NCBI GenBank assembly: GCA_035568175.1
Contig: DATMON010000011.1
Span: 71,607-135,606, forward strand
DNA length: 64,000 nucleotides
Direction: 5' to 3'
DNA from: AV40 sp035568175
Lineage (GTDB): Bacteria; Verrucomicrobiota; Verrucomicrobiia; Chthoniobacterales; UBA10450
Shown: positions 40,140 through 48,065 of the stretch, one piece after another
Position numbering within the stretch: position 1 is the stretch's first letter
Layout: each line of letters begins with the position of its first letter
Program-made: the position numbers and the translations under genes
Notes under the pieces: generated by a model
Told to the model about the DNA's origin: nothing
The model's input: only the letters and a program-made list of their open reading frames with translations
Databases searched by the model: none

Positions 40140-41163
40140 TCCGCTCAGAGTGATTTGTCCGGGCTCGGCAGGAAACGAGCGTCCCGCCGCTTGGAGGATG
40201 CGCGATGTCTAGCTCGCCGCCGACCTGCCGCGCGCGATAGCGCATAATGTTGAGGCCCATCCCGGAGCCGTTCTTCCTGTTCTGAGGGAATCCGATGCCA
40301 TCGTCCAAAATTTGCAAAGTCGTCTCATCCTCGCCGGCCTGAAGGGAAACGAGGACATTGTGCGCTTGCCCATGCCGGGTCGCGTTGTTGACCGCTTCCT
40401 GCGCGATCCGATAAAGGTGCGTTGCTTCGTCGTCGGCGTACTTTCTTTTGGGGCCAAGAGATTCGAAGGTGCAGTGAATATTCTGCAATCGGCTGATTGA
40501 GTCGGCGAGCGATTCCAACGCCAGGACAAGTCCCACCTGCGCAACATGCGCCGGGACCAATTCGTGCGCCAAATCGCGGGCTTGGATAACCGTATTTTGC
40601 AAAAGCTTCGCCAGGTTCCCGGCGGCTGTTGCTTCGGGCTTGAGATTTAATTTCCGTAGATCGTCGCATAAAGAAGCCGCGGAGCAGGCGAGCGCAGCAA
40701 TGGACTGACAGAGTCCGTCGTGTAAATCTTGTCCGATCCTTCGCTGCTCGCCATCACTGATACTTACGATTTCGCGCTCGAGACGTTGCGAGCGCTCCAA
40801 CAGGAAAATTCTCGTCGCGGCAATATCGCTTCGCATACGCAAACCGGATCCGGCCAGGGCGATGAGCAGGAAACTTCCAACGTGCACACTGGTTTCCCAC
40901 ACGCGGATCCAATTGTGCATGTAGGGATGGCCGCCGAGCTGGTCGGCCAGACACCAGGCGATGCTTGCGATCAAGGCCGCGAGAATTGCTAATGGCTTGT
41001 TACAAAACCACGCCACGACAAAAATAGGAACACCATAAAAGAGAGTAAAACTGACATCGTAACCGGTGACGAAATCCAACAGCCCGATGACGAGCAAGGC
41101 CGCCATCATTTCGGCCAAAATCAAGCCACGTTGTTGGCGCGCGAACGCCCTCAATGGTTTCAT
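40120..41163 (-). CDS. membrane sensor histidine kinase, HisKA_3 type
   Basis: 347 aa. Four to five membrane helices (about 15-108) form the sensor part with no periplasmic domain of note. A linker helix leads to the dimerisation box RRIGQDLHDGLCQSIAAL with phospho-accepting His148 (NarX/DesK type). The ATPase domain has EAVNNATRHGQAHNV (N box), ILDDGIGFP (G1) and GSGMGLNIMRYRARQVGG (G2). It phosphorylates the response regulator encoded by the overlapping downstream gene. The stimulus is unknown; the small membrane domain could sense envelope or small hydrophobic signals. Start at the ATG at 41163. Confidence 0.92.
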   Translation of the reverse strand: MKPLRAFARQQRGLILAEMMAALLVIGLLDFVTGYDVSFTLFYGVPIFVVAWFCNKPLAILAALIASIAWCLADQLGGHPYMHNWIRVWETSVHVGSFLLIALAGSGLRMRSDIAATRIFLLERSQRLEREIVSISDGEQRRIGQDLHDGLCQSIAALACSAASLCDDLRKLNLKPEATAAGNLAKLLQNTVIQARDLAHELVPAHVAQVGLVLALESLADSISRLQNIHCTFESLGPKRKYADDEATHLYRIAQEAVNNATRHGQAHNVLVSLQAGEDETTLQILDDGIGFPQNRKNGSGMGLNIMRYRARQVGGELDIAHPPSGGTLVSCRARTNHSERNEVANC

Positions 41164-41291
41164 GGGAAAATCGCGCTAATGCTATCAGATATCGACTTGG
41201 TTCGGCTACAACTTTGTCGTCTATTTAACGACAAACGAGCGGCGGGTCGCCTTGCGCTCGGCGAAGGCGGCGACTGGCAGAAGACCGCGAA

Positions 41292-41939
41292 TCAGCGACG
41301 GCGAGAGTAGCGTCGGCGGACAACCCCAGCGACCAGGGCGAACCCGGTTGCGCACAAAGCGAGCGAACTGGGTTCAGGTATGATGGTGATTGTGTAAATG
41401 GCTTGGGAAATAGGAAAAGTATGGCCCTGATCGTCCGTAATGACGGAGGTTTTCCCGCCGGTGGTCGTATTTTCGATTTGATAGACGCCAGGCAGAGCCG
41501 ACGGGTCGATCTTAATGGTCAGATTCGCAATGAAATAAGTCCCGGCGCCCAACGCGGGCGCGTTGCCCGGAAGAAATCCCCCGAGGTCTTTCGCGTTCGA
41601 TGGCGACAGAGTTTGCGGATAGGTCAGGCCGGGAGTTTGCAGATCGGTAAACTGGCTGCCGGTTGCGTCGCGATTCGTGATGGCGAAAAAGAACGGCGCG
41701 CTCGCACTCTGCTGCTGAAACCAGTAGGAGAGCCCATCCAGGTTCGTAACTGTGCCACCCGGAGCAAAAGTGAGATTGATCGAAAAAGTGAAGCTGTCGC
41801 CTGGCAGGTAGGTGCCGGAGTCTGGCGCGCCGTTATTATCGTTAAAACCGAAGACGGCAGTCTGGGCCGATGCCATTGACGCGGCTGCTAAAACACACGC
41901 GAACGCCGCCAGGAAATATTTCTTCTTCGATAGCTGCAT
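41292..41939 (-). CDS. PEP-CTERM protein with cohesin-like domain, orphan copy
   Basis: 215 aa from the ATG at 41939 (MQLSKKKYFLAAFACVLAAA, signal peptide). Although the frame is open far upstream, that part is antisense to the flippase gene. The beta domain is close to that of 16646: GTYLPGDSFTFSINLTFAPG, NLDGLSYWFQQQSAS, FTDLQTPGLTYPQTLSPSNA, GTYFIANLTIKIDPSALPGV and GGKTSVITDDQGHTFPISQA. The tail is IPEPSSLALCATGFALVAGV then VRRRYSRRR. There is no dockerin gene directly upstream; the two-component system separates it from cassette 5, the one dockerin gene without a partner. Likely the rearranged partner of that protein. Confidence 0.8.
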   Translation of the reverse strand: MQLSKKKYFLAAFACVLAAASMASAQTAVFGFNDNNGAPDSGTYLPGDSFTFSINLTFAPGGTVTNLDGLSYWFQQQSASAPFFFAITNRDATGSQFTDLQTPGLTYPQTLSPSNAKDLGGFLPGNAPALGAGTYFIANLTIKIDPSALPGVYQIENTTTGGKTSVITDDQGHTFPISQAIYTITIIPEPSSLALCATGFALVAGVVRRRYSRRR

Positions 41940-42007
41940 AGGGAGTTGGCGTTTATAGCACAAACATCGGGGCAAAGTCTTCACATTTTTTCGAAAAATG
42001 CGTAATT

Positions 42008-42124
42008 CCCATTGAAAAGCTGAAGCGCTGAAAGCTGAAACTCTGAAAATGACGCCCGGCGTTGCTCTTTGCTCCCTGCTCCCAGCCTCCTTTGCTCTTT
42101 GCTCCTTGCTCCTTGCTCGTTCCT
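42008..42124. repeat. GCTGAAA- and GCTCCTT-type repeat island ahead of the flippase
   Basis: The first half has GAAAAGCTGAAGCGCTGAAA and GCTGAAACTCTGAAA. The second half has TGCTCTTTGCTCCCTGCTCC and TTGCTCCTTGCTCCTTGCTC, the reverse-complement orientation of the GGAGCAA family seen elsewhere. It fills the divergent junction between the minus-strand PEP-CTERM gene and the plus-strand glycan locus. Confidence 0.75.
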
Positions 42125-42149
42125 CCGGAAATTCCGCGACGGAGCGAAT

Positions 42150-43553
42150 ATGAGTTTGATCGAGCCAGAGTCTGTGTCCGATAAATTTGGAGCATCGTCC
42201 TGGGTGCGTGCTTTTTTTCAGAACCAGTTTCATTCCGGTCGCGGAGGCCGCGCCAAGCTCGCCATCTCGACGAGTTTCGGCGCCAGGCTCGTGACCACGG
42301 CGGTCAGTTTCGTCATTCTGCCGATCACCGTCCGATACCTTGGCAACGAAGGCTACGGATTGATGACAACCATCACAGCCGTTGTCGGCTGGCTCCAATT
42401 TACGAGCATGGGAATCGGTCTCGGTTTGCAAAACGCTCTCACCGAAGAAACCGCCAAAGGCAATGCCCAGACGCAGAAAGAACTTCTGAGCACAGCCGTA
42501 TTTTCGCTTGTTGGAATCGGACTCTTTCTCGTGGTCGCCGGTTTGATCGTGTTTCCACATATCCAATGGCAGCGGGTTTTTCCGCCGACGACTTCGCGGT
42601 TTACCGCCGAGATTCCGTGGACAGTGCTGCTCGTTTTCTTCGGCTTTGTCAGTACCGTCGTGCTGGGCTTCGTTGGGCCGGTTTATGCTGCCCGGCAGGA
42701 GCTGCACATCGGTAACGTTCAGGTGCTGATTACAAGCGTGCTGACATTGCTCGGCACTTTCATCGCCGTGCACAATCGCTGGGGATTGCTCGGCGTCGTC
42801 ATCGCCACAATCGGTATCACTTCGGTGATGCAATGGAGCTTCGCGCTTTGGACACTCTACGGCCGCGGGATCCCTGAAGTTCGTCCGGAATTTTCAAGAA
42901 TCACCCGCGCCGCCGGGTCGCGAATCTACAAAACCGGAATCAGCTTTCTCGTGCTTCAAATTTGCAACATTGCCTTTTTCCAAATCGACGCCTTTCTGAT
43001 TGCGCGATTTTTGACGATCGATCAAGTGACGCCGTACTCGATCGGACAAAAAGTGTTCCTCCAGACTGCGGGTATTTTCGCAGTTGTGACCGGCGCGTTA
43101 TGGGCGGCCTACGGAAACGCGAAAGGGCAGGGAGATTTTGCCTGGATTCGGCGCACGCATGGGAAAATGGTGCGTATCTTTCTTTTATTTTTCGGAGGCC
43201 TCAGCATTTTCATGGTTTTATTCGGACATTGGGCGTTAGCATGGTGGGTCGGCGCAGCGGCGGCGCCGGGAACTTTGCTGATTGCGGGAATTGCGTTGTA
43301 TTTTTGCGCGCGAGAGTGGATCTCCTTGCACGCGATGCTGCTCAACGGCCTCAATGTCATTCTTCCACAGGTCTGGAGTTCATCGATCACGGCGATACTT
43401 GTCATTACCCTGGATTTGCTTCTGGTGACGCGTTTGGGCCCGCTCGGTTTGGCGATTGGCGGCTTTATTGCATTTGCTGTCACTGGCGTGTGGTATCTTC
43501 CATATCTAACGGCCAAAGTTCTCCGTGCCGAGACCGCGACTGCCGCCTCGTGA
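42150..43553 (+). CDS. polysaccharide flippase (Wzx-type, MOP superfamily)
   Basis: Moves lipid-linked oligosaccharide units across the inner membrane. The 467-aa protein has about 12-14 membrane helices. The N-terminal region KLAISTSFGARLVTTAVSFV then ILPITVRYLGNEGYGLMTTI is the conserved start of O-antigen flippases. I choose the ATG at 42150 because GGAG lies five bases before it; the upstream extension is repeat-derived. It opens the plus-strand glycan locus and is followed after 60 bases by an FkbM methyltransferase. Substrate not predictable from sequence. Confidence 0.92.
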   Translation: MSLIEPESVSDKFGASSWVRAFFQNQFHSGRGGRAKLAISTSFGARLVTTAVSFVILPITVRYLGNEGYGLMTTITAVVGWLQFTSMGIGLGLQNALTEETAKGNAQTQKELLSTAVFSLVGIGLFLVVAGLIVFPHIQWQRVFPPTTSRFTAEIPWTVLLVFFGFVSTVVLGFVGPVYAARQELHIGNVQVLITSVLTLLGTFIAVHNRWGLLGVVIATIGITSVMQWSFALWTLYGRGIPEVRPEFSRITRAAGSRIYKTGISFLVLQICNIAFFQIDAFLIARFLTIDQVTPYSIGQKVFLQTAGIFAVVTGALWAAYGNAKGQGDFAWIRRTHGKMVRIFLLFFGGLSIFMVLFGHWALAWWVGAAAAPGTLLIAGIALYFCAREWISLHAMLLNGLNVILPQVWSSSITAILVITLDLLLVTRLGPLGLAIGGFIAFAVTGVWYLPYLTAKVLRAETATAAS

Positions 43554-43612
43554 GATCTGCGTGCGCGCAACCGCCAAACAAACCTGGTTAGAGTTCCTCC
43601 GGAAGCAAGAAG

Positions 43613-44470
43613 ATGAAGCCAGTTGAGCGGGCGCGACACGTCTGGACAAGATTTCGCCAGATCGCAGCATTCGGACGGACAGGTTTCGCCACATCGGACA
43701 AACTCAAAATGTTGGTTGTTGGTTACGCCCGTGGTCACAACTTCGGAGCGAATGATTTGATTTCGCGAATCGGACGAACGCTCTTTCCTGAAATCGCAGT
43801 CCGTCCGTCTTCGCTAGGCGGCCTTACGCTCCATCTCGACCCCTCCAATCTTTCGCACCTAGTCGTAGCAGACGAAATCGTTCGCGAGCAAGTTTACGAT
43901 CTCAACCTGGTGCCGTTCACGCCGGATCTTATTCTCGATTGTGGCGCGCACATCGGGATGTTCGCTTTACTTGCCGGGGCAACGTTTCCAAAATCTAAAT
44001 TGGTCGCGTTCGAACCCGATCCGGAGAATTCCCGCTGGCTTCGACGACAAATCGAAGCGAATCATTTGCCGGTTGATGTTGTTCAAGCCGCGCTATCGAA
44101 CGAAGAAGGCGAAGTTTTCTTTGAAGCGGGTCAAGGTTGTGGTGGCTCTCTCGCGGATGCTTCAGCGGTGTCCTCCACGGCGATTCGAGTTAAGAGTGTC
44201 GATCTCGCGAGCTACCTCGCCAAGTGTGATATCAAGAATCTTCTTTTGAAACTCGATGTGGAAGGGGCCGAGGAAAATCTGCTGCCGAAAATCATCAACG
44301 TTCTGCCGCAGAACAGTTTTCTATTCTTCGAAACGCATGGCGGGAAGGAGAGTTGGAATTGTTTGAGTGGCATTCTGGAAGAGCGTGGTTTCGTGACGAA
44401 AGTCACTCGGGCGCACGACATCTACACGGATGGAATCGCAGTGCGAAACTCCTCAATCACCGCTTCATGA
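43613..44470 (+). CDS. FkbM-family methyltransferase 1
   Basis: S-adenosylmethionine-dependent O-methyltransferase, probably acting on a sugar of the glycan, 285 aa. The SAM-binding motif I is LILDCGAHIGMFALLAG (about 105-120), followed by VAFEPDPENSRWLRRQIEAN and ALSNEEGEVFF. The FkbM signature LLLKLDVEGAEENLLPKI comes later. The stop overlaps the ATG of the next glycosyltransferase (ATGA), showing translational coupling. Two other FkbM proteins (46471, 54257) belong to the same locus but differ widely in sequence, so they likely modify different positions. Confidence 0.88.
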   Translation: MKPVERARHVWTRFRQIAAFGRTGFATSDKLKMLVVGYARGHNFGANDLISRIGRTLFPEIAVRPSSLGGLTLHLDPSNLSHLVVADEIVREQVYDLNLVPFTPDLILDCGAHIGMFALLAGATFPKSKLVAFEPDPENSRWLRRQIEANHLPVDVVQAALSNEEGEVFFEAGQGCGGSLADASAVSSTAIRVKSVDLASYLAKCDIKNLLLKLDVEGAEENLLPKIINVLPQNSFLFFETHGGKESWNCLSGILEERGFVTKVTRAHDIYTDGIAVRNSSITAS

Positions 44471-45681
44471 GAATCTTTTGTGCCATCCGGCATTCGAACG
44501 ATCCAAGTTTTTACTACGGCGGACTGTGGAGCGGGAATTTCTATCCCGCATTGCGCCAACTTGGCCATGAGATCATCGAATCGAAAGTCGACCTTCTGCC
44601 GACGAGCCGGTTCATGCACATTCCGAGTAAGTTTACTGACCAGGAGCTGGCAGTTCGCGCTGAGATTACGCAACGAATCATCGATGAGGTTCGTGCGGCA
44701 CATGAGCAAGAGCCGATTGATTTATTCTTGAGCTACTTTTATAACTCGCATTTCGACTCGGCCGGCTTCGAGGAGCTTCGAGTACTGGCAATTCCCTCGG
44801 TTAACTTTTACTGCAACAGCATCTATCAATTCGAAAATGTCGCGGGCATCGCCGCGAAGGCGGATTACTCGTGGCATCCGGAGAAAGATGCGCGCGAGCT
44901 TTACCTTCGCGTCGGAGCGCATCCGGTGTGGGTGCAGATGGGCGCCGACTCCAACGTTTATCGTCCGCTGCCGGATGTTCCGAGAGAAGCGAGCGCCTGT
45001 TTTGTTGGTCAACGCTACGCCGATCGCGATCGGTGGCTTGCAGCGCTCGACCGGGCGAAGGTCCCTTTTGACATTTACGGTTCTGGTTGGAACGACGCCT
45101 CGGTCATTGGCGATGCGGAGGTCGCAAGACGGGATGCGTTTTATCTAGGGCGAGAACATTACCGCCCCGGAAGTTTCGCAAGTTACGCGCATGTAGTTCG
45201 GGAGAATGTTGCCCGAAACGGGCAGATTGGTGGACTGCTTCGAACGGCGAAACAATGGAATTATCGGCGCGAAACTAGGAGATTAGCACCGTATGTTTTT
45301 GCGCATGCAAAGGGCAGAGCCGAGAGTGTTGCGGCGACGCTCGCCGCCTACGACGTTTGCCTCAACCTCAGCAATGTCTGGTCCGACGGACGACCGGGTT
45401 CGAAATTAATTCCTCACGTGCGACTTCGAGACTTCGAAGCGCCGATGTGCCGGAGTTGCTATCTCACCGGGCACACCGCGGAAATTGCCGAGTTTTACGA
45501 AATCGGAAAGGAAATCGATGCTTACCGAAGCCAGGATGAATTAGTGGAGAAGACGCGTTTCTATTTGGCCCATCCAGACGCGGCGGAGGAGCTGCGCGAA
45601 GCGGGCTATCGCAGAGCCGTGCGTGATCACACTTGGAAACACCGTTTCAAGGAATTATTCCGTAAGATTGGACTCAGTTGA
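44467..45681 (+). CDS. glycosyltransferase, CgeB/GT4-like
   Basis: 404 aa from the ATG at 44467, which overlaps the upstream stop. The N-terminal half has MRIFCAIRHSNDPSFYYGGL and DLFLSYFYNSHFDSAGFEEL. The second half has WVQMGADSNVYRPLPDVPRE, ACFVGQRYADRDRWLAAL, and a C-terminal RLRDFEAPMCRSCYLTGHT then PDAAEELREAGYRRAVRDHTWKHRF split by short spacers. These are typical of CgeB-like spore/capsule glycosyltransferases with a GT-B fold. Donor sugar unknown. Co-transcribed with the methyltransferases on both sides. Confidence 0.82.
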   Translation: MRIFCAIRHSNDPSFYYGGLWSGNFYPALRQLGHEIIESKVDLLPTSRFMHIPSKFTDQELAVRAEITQRIIDEVRAAHEQEPIDLFLSYFYNSHFDSAGFEELRVLAIPSVNFYCNSIYQFENVAGIAAKADYSWHPEKDARELYLRVGAHPVWVQMGADSNVYRPLPDVPREASACFVGQRYADRDRWLAALDRAKVPFDIYGSGWNDASVIGDAEVARRDAFYLGREHYRPGSFASYAHVVRENVARNGQIGGLLRTAKQWNYRRETRRLAPYVFAHAKGRAESVAATLAAYDVCLNLSNVWSDGRPGSKLIPHVRLRDFEAPMCRSCYLTGHTAEIAEFYEIGKEIDAYRSQDELVEKTRFYLAHPDAAEELREAGYRRAVRDHTWKHRFKELFRKIGLS

Positions 45682-45682
45682 A

Positions 45683-46405
45683 ATGATCCGCAGCTCAGTC
45701 CAACTCCCAGAAAGCGTCTGCGCTCTTATCGACCGTTTTTTTTCGCATCCCTTGAAAATTGATCGAAATGGTCAGGTACACAATATCGACCGTTCCTCGC
45801 TCCGGCACGATGAGGCGTTAATGCTAGCTTCGCTGACTTGTCATCTGCGTCCGAAGAGATCGCTCGAGATCGGCTTGGCGGAAGGAGGTTCTTGCGTCGC
45901 CATCTGCGCCGCGCGGCGAGATTGCGGAATTTTGGAGCCACATCTGGTGCTCGATCCGTTTCAAGAGACGTTGACCGGAGGTGCGGGCTTGCTCGAGTTG
46001 GAGCGGTTAGGTCTGCGAAATCTGGTCGACTGGCTTCCCGAGCGTTCGGAAGACTATTTGCACGAAGCAGTCCGACGAAATGAATCAAGTCTGGATTTTG
46101 CCTTCGTTGATGGTGGCCATCAGGTTGGTCAAAAGCTCACCGATGCTTTCTACCTGGACAAAGTGTTGCGACCCGGCGGTGTTATTGCATTCCACGACGG
46201 GCTGCTCATCTCGACTGCAACTGCTGTGTATTTTCTAGTGAAGGAACGCGGCTACAGCATTGTTCCGTTACCGCCAGATGGTTCTTGTCGTCGACTATTG
46301 CGGGGCGCGAAGCACGGCTTGCGACTTGGATGGTGGTACTCTACACAAGTCATTCCCGCGATGTGCCGCAGTTTGGTGGCAGTCAGAAAGGCAAGCACAC
46401 AATGA
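45683..46405 (+). CDS. class I SAM-dependent methyltransferase (Methyltransf_24 type)
   Basis: 240 aa from the ATG at 45683, one base after the upstream stop; a longer start at 45623 would overlap it. Motifs: KRSLEIGLAEGGSCVAICAA (motif I), PHLVLDPFQETLTGGAGL, SLDFAFVDGGHQVGQKLTDA and LRPGGVIAFHDG. This is the layout of small-molecule/sugar methyltransferases of the macrocin-O-methyltransferase-like group. Role in glycan methylation is inferred from the locus. Confidence 0.82.
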   Translation: MIRSSVQLPESVCALIDRFFSHPLKIDRNGQVHNIDRSSLRHDEALMLASLTCHLRPKRSLEIGLAEGGSCVAICAARRDCGILEPHLVLDPFQETLTGGAGLLELERLGLRNLVDWLPERSEDYLHEAVRRNESSLDFAFVDGGHQVGQKLTDAFYLDKVLRPGGVIAFHDGLLISTATAVYFLVKERGYSIVPLPPDGSCRRLLRGAKHGLRLGWWYSTQVIPAMCRSLVAVRKASTQ

Positions 46406-46470
46406 ACTTAAACGTCCGGTCGCGCTTCTCGTCGCTCCAATTCCGGCCGATTGGATAACGATTTAATCGA

Positions 46471-47244
46471 ATGCGCCTGATGCAGTTCATTGGTCTGCGT
46501 CGATTGCTGCCAAAGCGATTGCGAGAACCGTTCCGCGGCAAATGGAACAATCTACTGAAGCGGGAAGAGCATTTTCGCGAACGCCGATTTTATCAGCAGT
46601 TCATCGAGCGCGAAGATCTTGTCTTCGATGTTGGCGCCAATCGCGGTCATAAAACGGCGGCATTTCTTTCTTTGGGAGCGCGAGTTGTGGCAATTGAGCC
46701 CAATCCGGTTTGTGCAAATTATATGCGCGAAAATTATCGAGGTGATTTGGAAGATGGGCGATTGCGTGTGGAGGAAATTGCAATCGGGTCGCAAGCAGGT
46801 GAACTCGTCCTGACTACTTTCGCGTCCGAGTCGGAAATGTGTTCCGGCTCGAAGCGATTTCTGGATTACGCGCATGAGATTGGTTTCATCGGCGCGAAGG
46901 TGATAAAAGCCCAAGTGCGAACTCTCGACGACCTGGTTGGCCGCTTCGGTCTGCCAAAGTTTATCAAGATCGATGCTGAAGGCATGGACGCAGACATTCT
47001 GAAAGGTTTAGATCATCGGCCCCAGCTCTTGTCGTTTGAGTTCAACACCTCGCCGCGACTCTGGGAAGACACATGCGAGTGTTTTGAACAAGCGTCCCGT
47101 CTTGGATTTTGTGAAGCGAATTTTACTTTCGGCGTCGACCCGAAGCTTCGACTGAAATCGTGGATCGGCGTTGACGCCATGCTTTCCGAAATCCAACGGC
47201 TAGGTCGATCCGACGAGCTGTGGGGAGATATCATCGTTCGATAA
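46471..47244 (+). CDS. FkbM-family methyltransferase 2
   Basis: 257 aa. Motif I is DLVFDVGANRGHKTAAFLSL (about 49-68), then ARVVAIEPNPVCANYMREN. The family signature LPKFIKIDAEGMDADILKGL follows at about 165. It probably O-methylates a sugar of the glycan made by this locus. It is the last gene before the vapBC insertion; the 200-base gap behind it contains the vapB promoter and a short GGAGCAAGGAGCC repeat scrap at 47340. Confidence 0.87.
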   Translation: MRLMQFIGLRRLLPKRLREPFRGKWNNLLKREEHFRERRFYQQFIEREDLVFDVGANRGHKTAAFLSLGARVVAIEPNPVCANYMRENYRGDLEDGRLRVEEIAIGSQAGELVLTTFASESEMCSGSKRFLDYAHEIGFIGAKVIKAQVRTLDDLVGRFGLPKFIKIDAEGMDADILKGLDHRPQLLSFEFNTSPRLWEDTCECFEQASRLGFCEANFTFGVDPKLRLKSWIGVDAMLSEIQRLGRSDELWGDIIVR

Positions 47245-47386
47245 GCGTCGTGTCTACGCCTTCTCCATCGCGTATTCCAGCGTCCGCCGTCATCGCGACG
47301 CGAAATCGCGCGGAGAGTCTTTCAAAAACATTCGAGTCGTAGGAGCAAGGAGCCCGCCAGCGCAGGTAAACTCCGGGTAGCGATTC

Positions 47387-47434
47387 TCTGTGTAACACAG
47401 ATTGCTTGGCACAGATTGTGTTCTGTGTTATAAA
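47387..47434 (+). promoter_or_regulatory. vapBC promoter with palindromic operators
   Basis: TTGGCA (47406-47411), 17-base spacer, TATAAA (47429-47434). The perfect palindrome TCTGTGTAACACAGA (47387-47401) lies just upstream. A second imperfect one, ACAGA-TTGTGT-TCTGT (47411-47426), covers the spacer. This is the usual setting for autorepression by the VapBC complex. The ATG at 47443 is only eight bases past the -10, so the transcript is predicted to be nearly leaderless. Confidence 0.7.
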
Positions 47435-47442
47435 CGTTCAAC

Positions 47443-47673
47443 ATGAAAACAATCGCTGTTTCTGAAAAAGCCTACACCCGGTTGGCTTCGTGGAAGACCG
47501 GCAGGGAAGACACATTTTCCGCCGTAATCGAGCGGCTAATACCACCGAAAGGCACCCTCGGTGCGGCCTTAGAAGCAGTGCAATCGTTACCAGATTTGCC
47601 GGCGCATGATTTCGCGTCATTGGAAAAGGCGGTTAACGCCACGCGGAAAAGGCTGCGCACACCATGGAAGTAG
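47443..47673 (+). CDS. vapB: VapB-type antitoxin
   Basis: 76-aa antitoxin of a type II pair. The N-terminus MKTIAVSEKAYTRLASWKTG fits a ribbon-helix-helix DNA-binding domain, and the C-terminus (HDFASLEKAVNATRKRLRTP) is the toxin-wrapping part. It overlaps vapC by ten bases. It likely represses its own promoter through the palindromes at 47387-47426. The gene lies inside the glycan locus, between a methyltransferase and a glycosyltransferase with which it shares no pathway. Confidence 0.8.
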   Translation: MKTIAVSEKAYTRLASWKTGREDTFSAVIERLIPPKGTLGAALEAVQSLPDLPAHDFASLEKAVNATRKRLRTPWK

Positions 47674-48065
47674 TGGCTGATACCACGGTTCTGATCGACC
47701 TGTGGCGCTATCGAAAGACGCCACGTCGCCTCGCTGACCTGACCAAAAAAGTGGGCGATGCGGCGATCCTGGTCCCATGGGTCACGCAGGCCGAATTTTC
47801 CCGCGGCGCACTGTTTCAGGGCGTTTCTCTGGAAGCGCTGGCTGAATTTTACGAGGGCTTTCATCTGCTGGCGCTCGATCAAGCGACGATGGACGCTTAT
47901 TGCCGCCTCTGGGTCGCGATGGCGAAACGCGGGCGCGCCCCCGACTATCCAGACTTGTGGATCGCCGCCTGCGCCGAAGCCCGCAAGGTTCCTGTCTTGA
48001 CCCGCAATCCGAGGCATTTTCCAAACGTCCCGGATTTGGATGTGATTGGTTACTCGATCGGCTGA
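47664..48065 (+). CDS. vapC: VapC-type PIN-domain toxin
   Basis: 133-aa endoribonuclease toxin, neutralised by the overlapping VapB. The metal-binding acidic residues of the PIN domain are in place: Asp6 in VVADTTVLIDLW, Glu44 in TQAEFSRGAL, and Asp97 in DYPDLWIAACA, followed by VLTRNPRHFPNVPDL. VapC toxins generally cut tRNA or rRNA; the target here is unknown. The stop codon overlaps the ATG of the next glycosyltransferase (TGATG), so toxin and glycan gene are translationally coupled. Confidence 0.9.
   Translation: MEVVADTTVLIDLWRYRKTPRRLADLTKKVGDAAILVPWVTQAEFSRGALFQGVSLEALAEFYEGFHLLALDQATMDAYCRLWVAMAKRGRAPDYPDLWIAACAEARKVPVLTRNPRHFPNVPDLDVIGYSIG

Noticed and set aside
41940..42833. 298-residue extension upstream of the PEP-CTERM protein at 41292
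   Set aside because: Lies antisense within the flippase gene and repeat island; composition is His/Gln/Arg-rich shadow sequence, and a proper signal peptide starts at 41939.
47900..48064. 55-residue N-terminal extension of the GT2 protein at 48065
   Set aside because: Lies inside vapC in another frame; the ATG at 48065 overlapping the vapC stop begins the GT-A fold.
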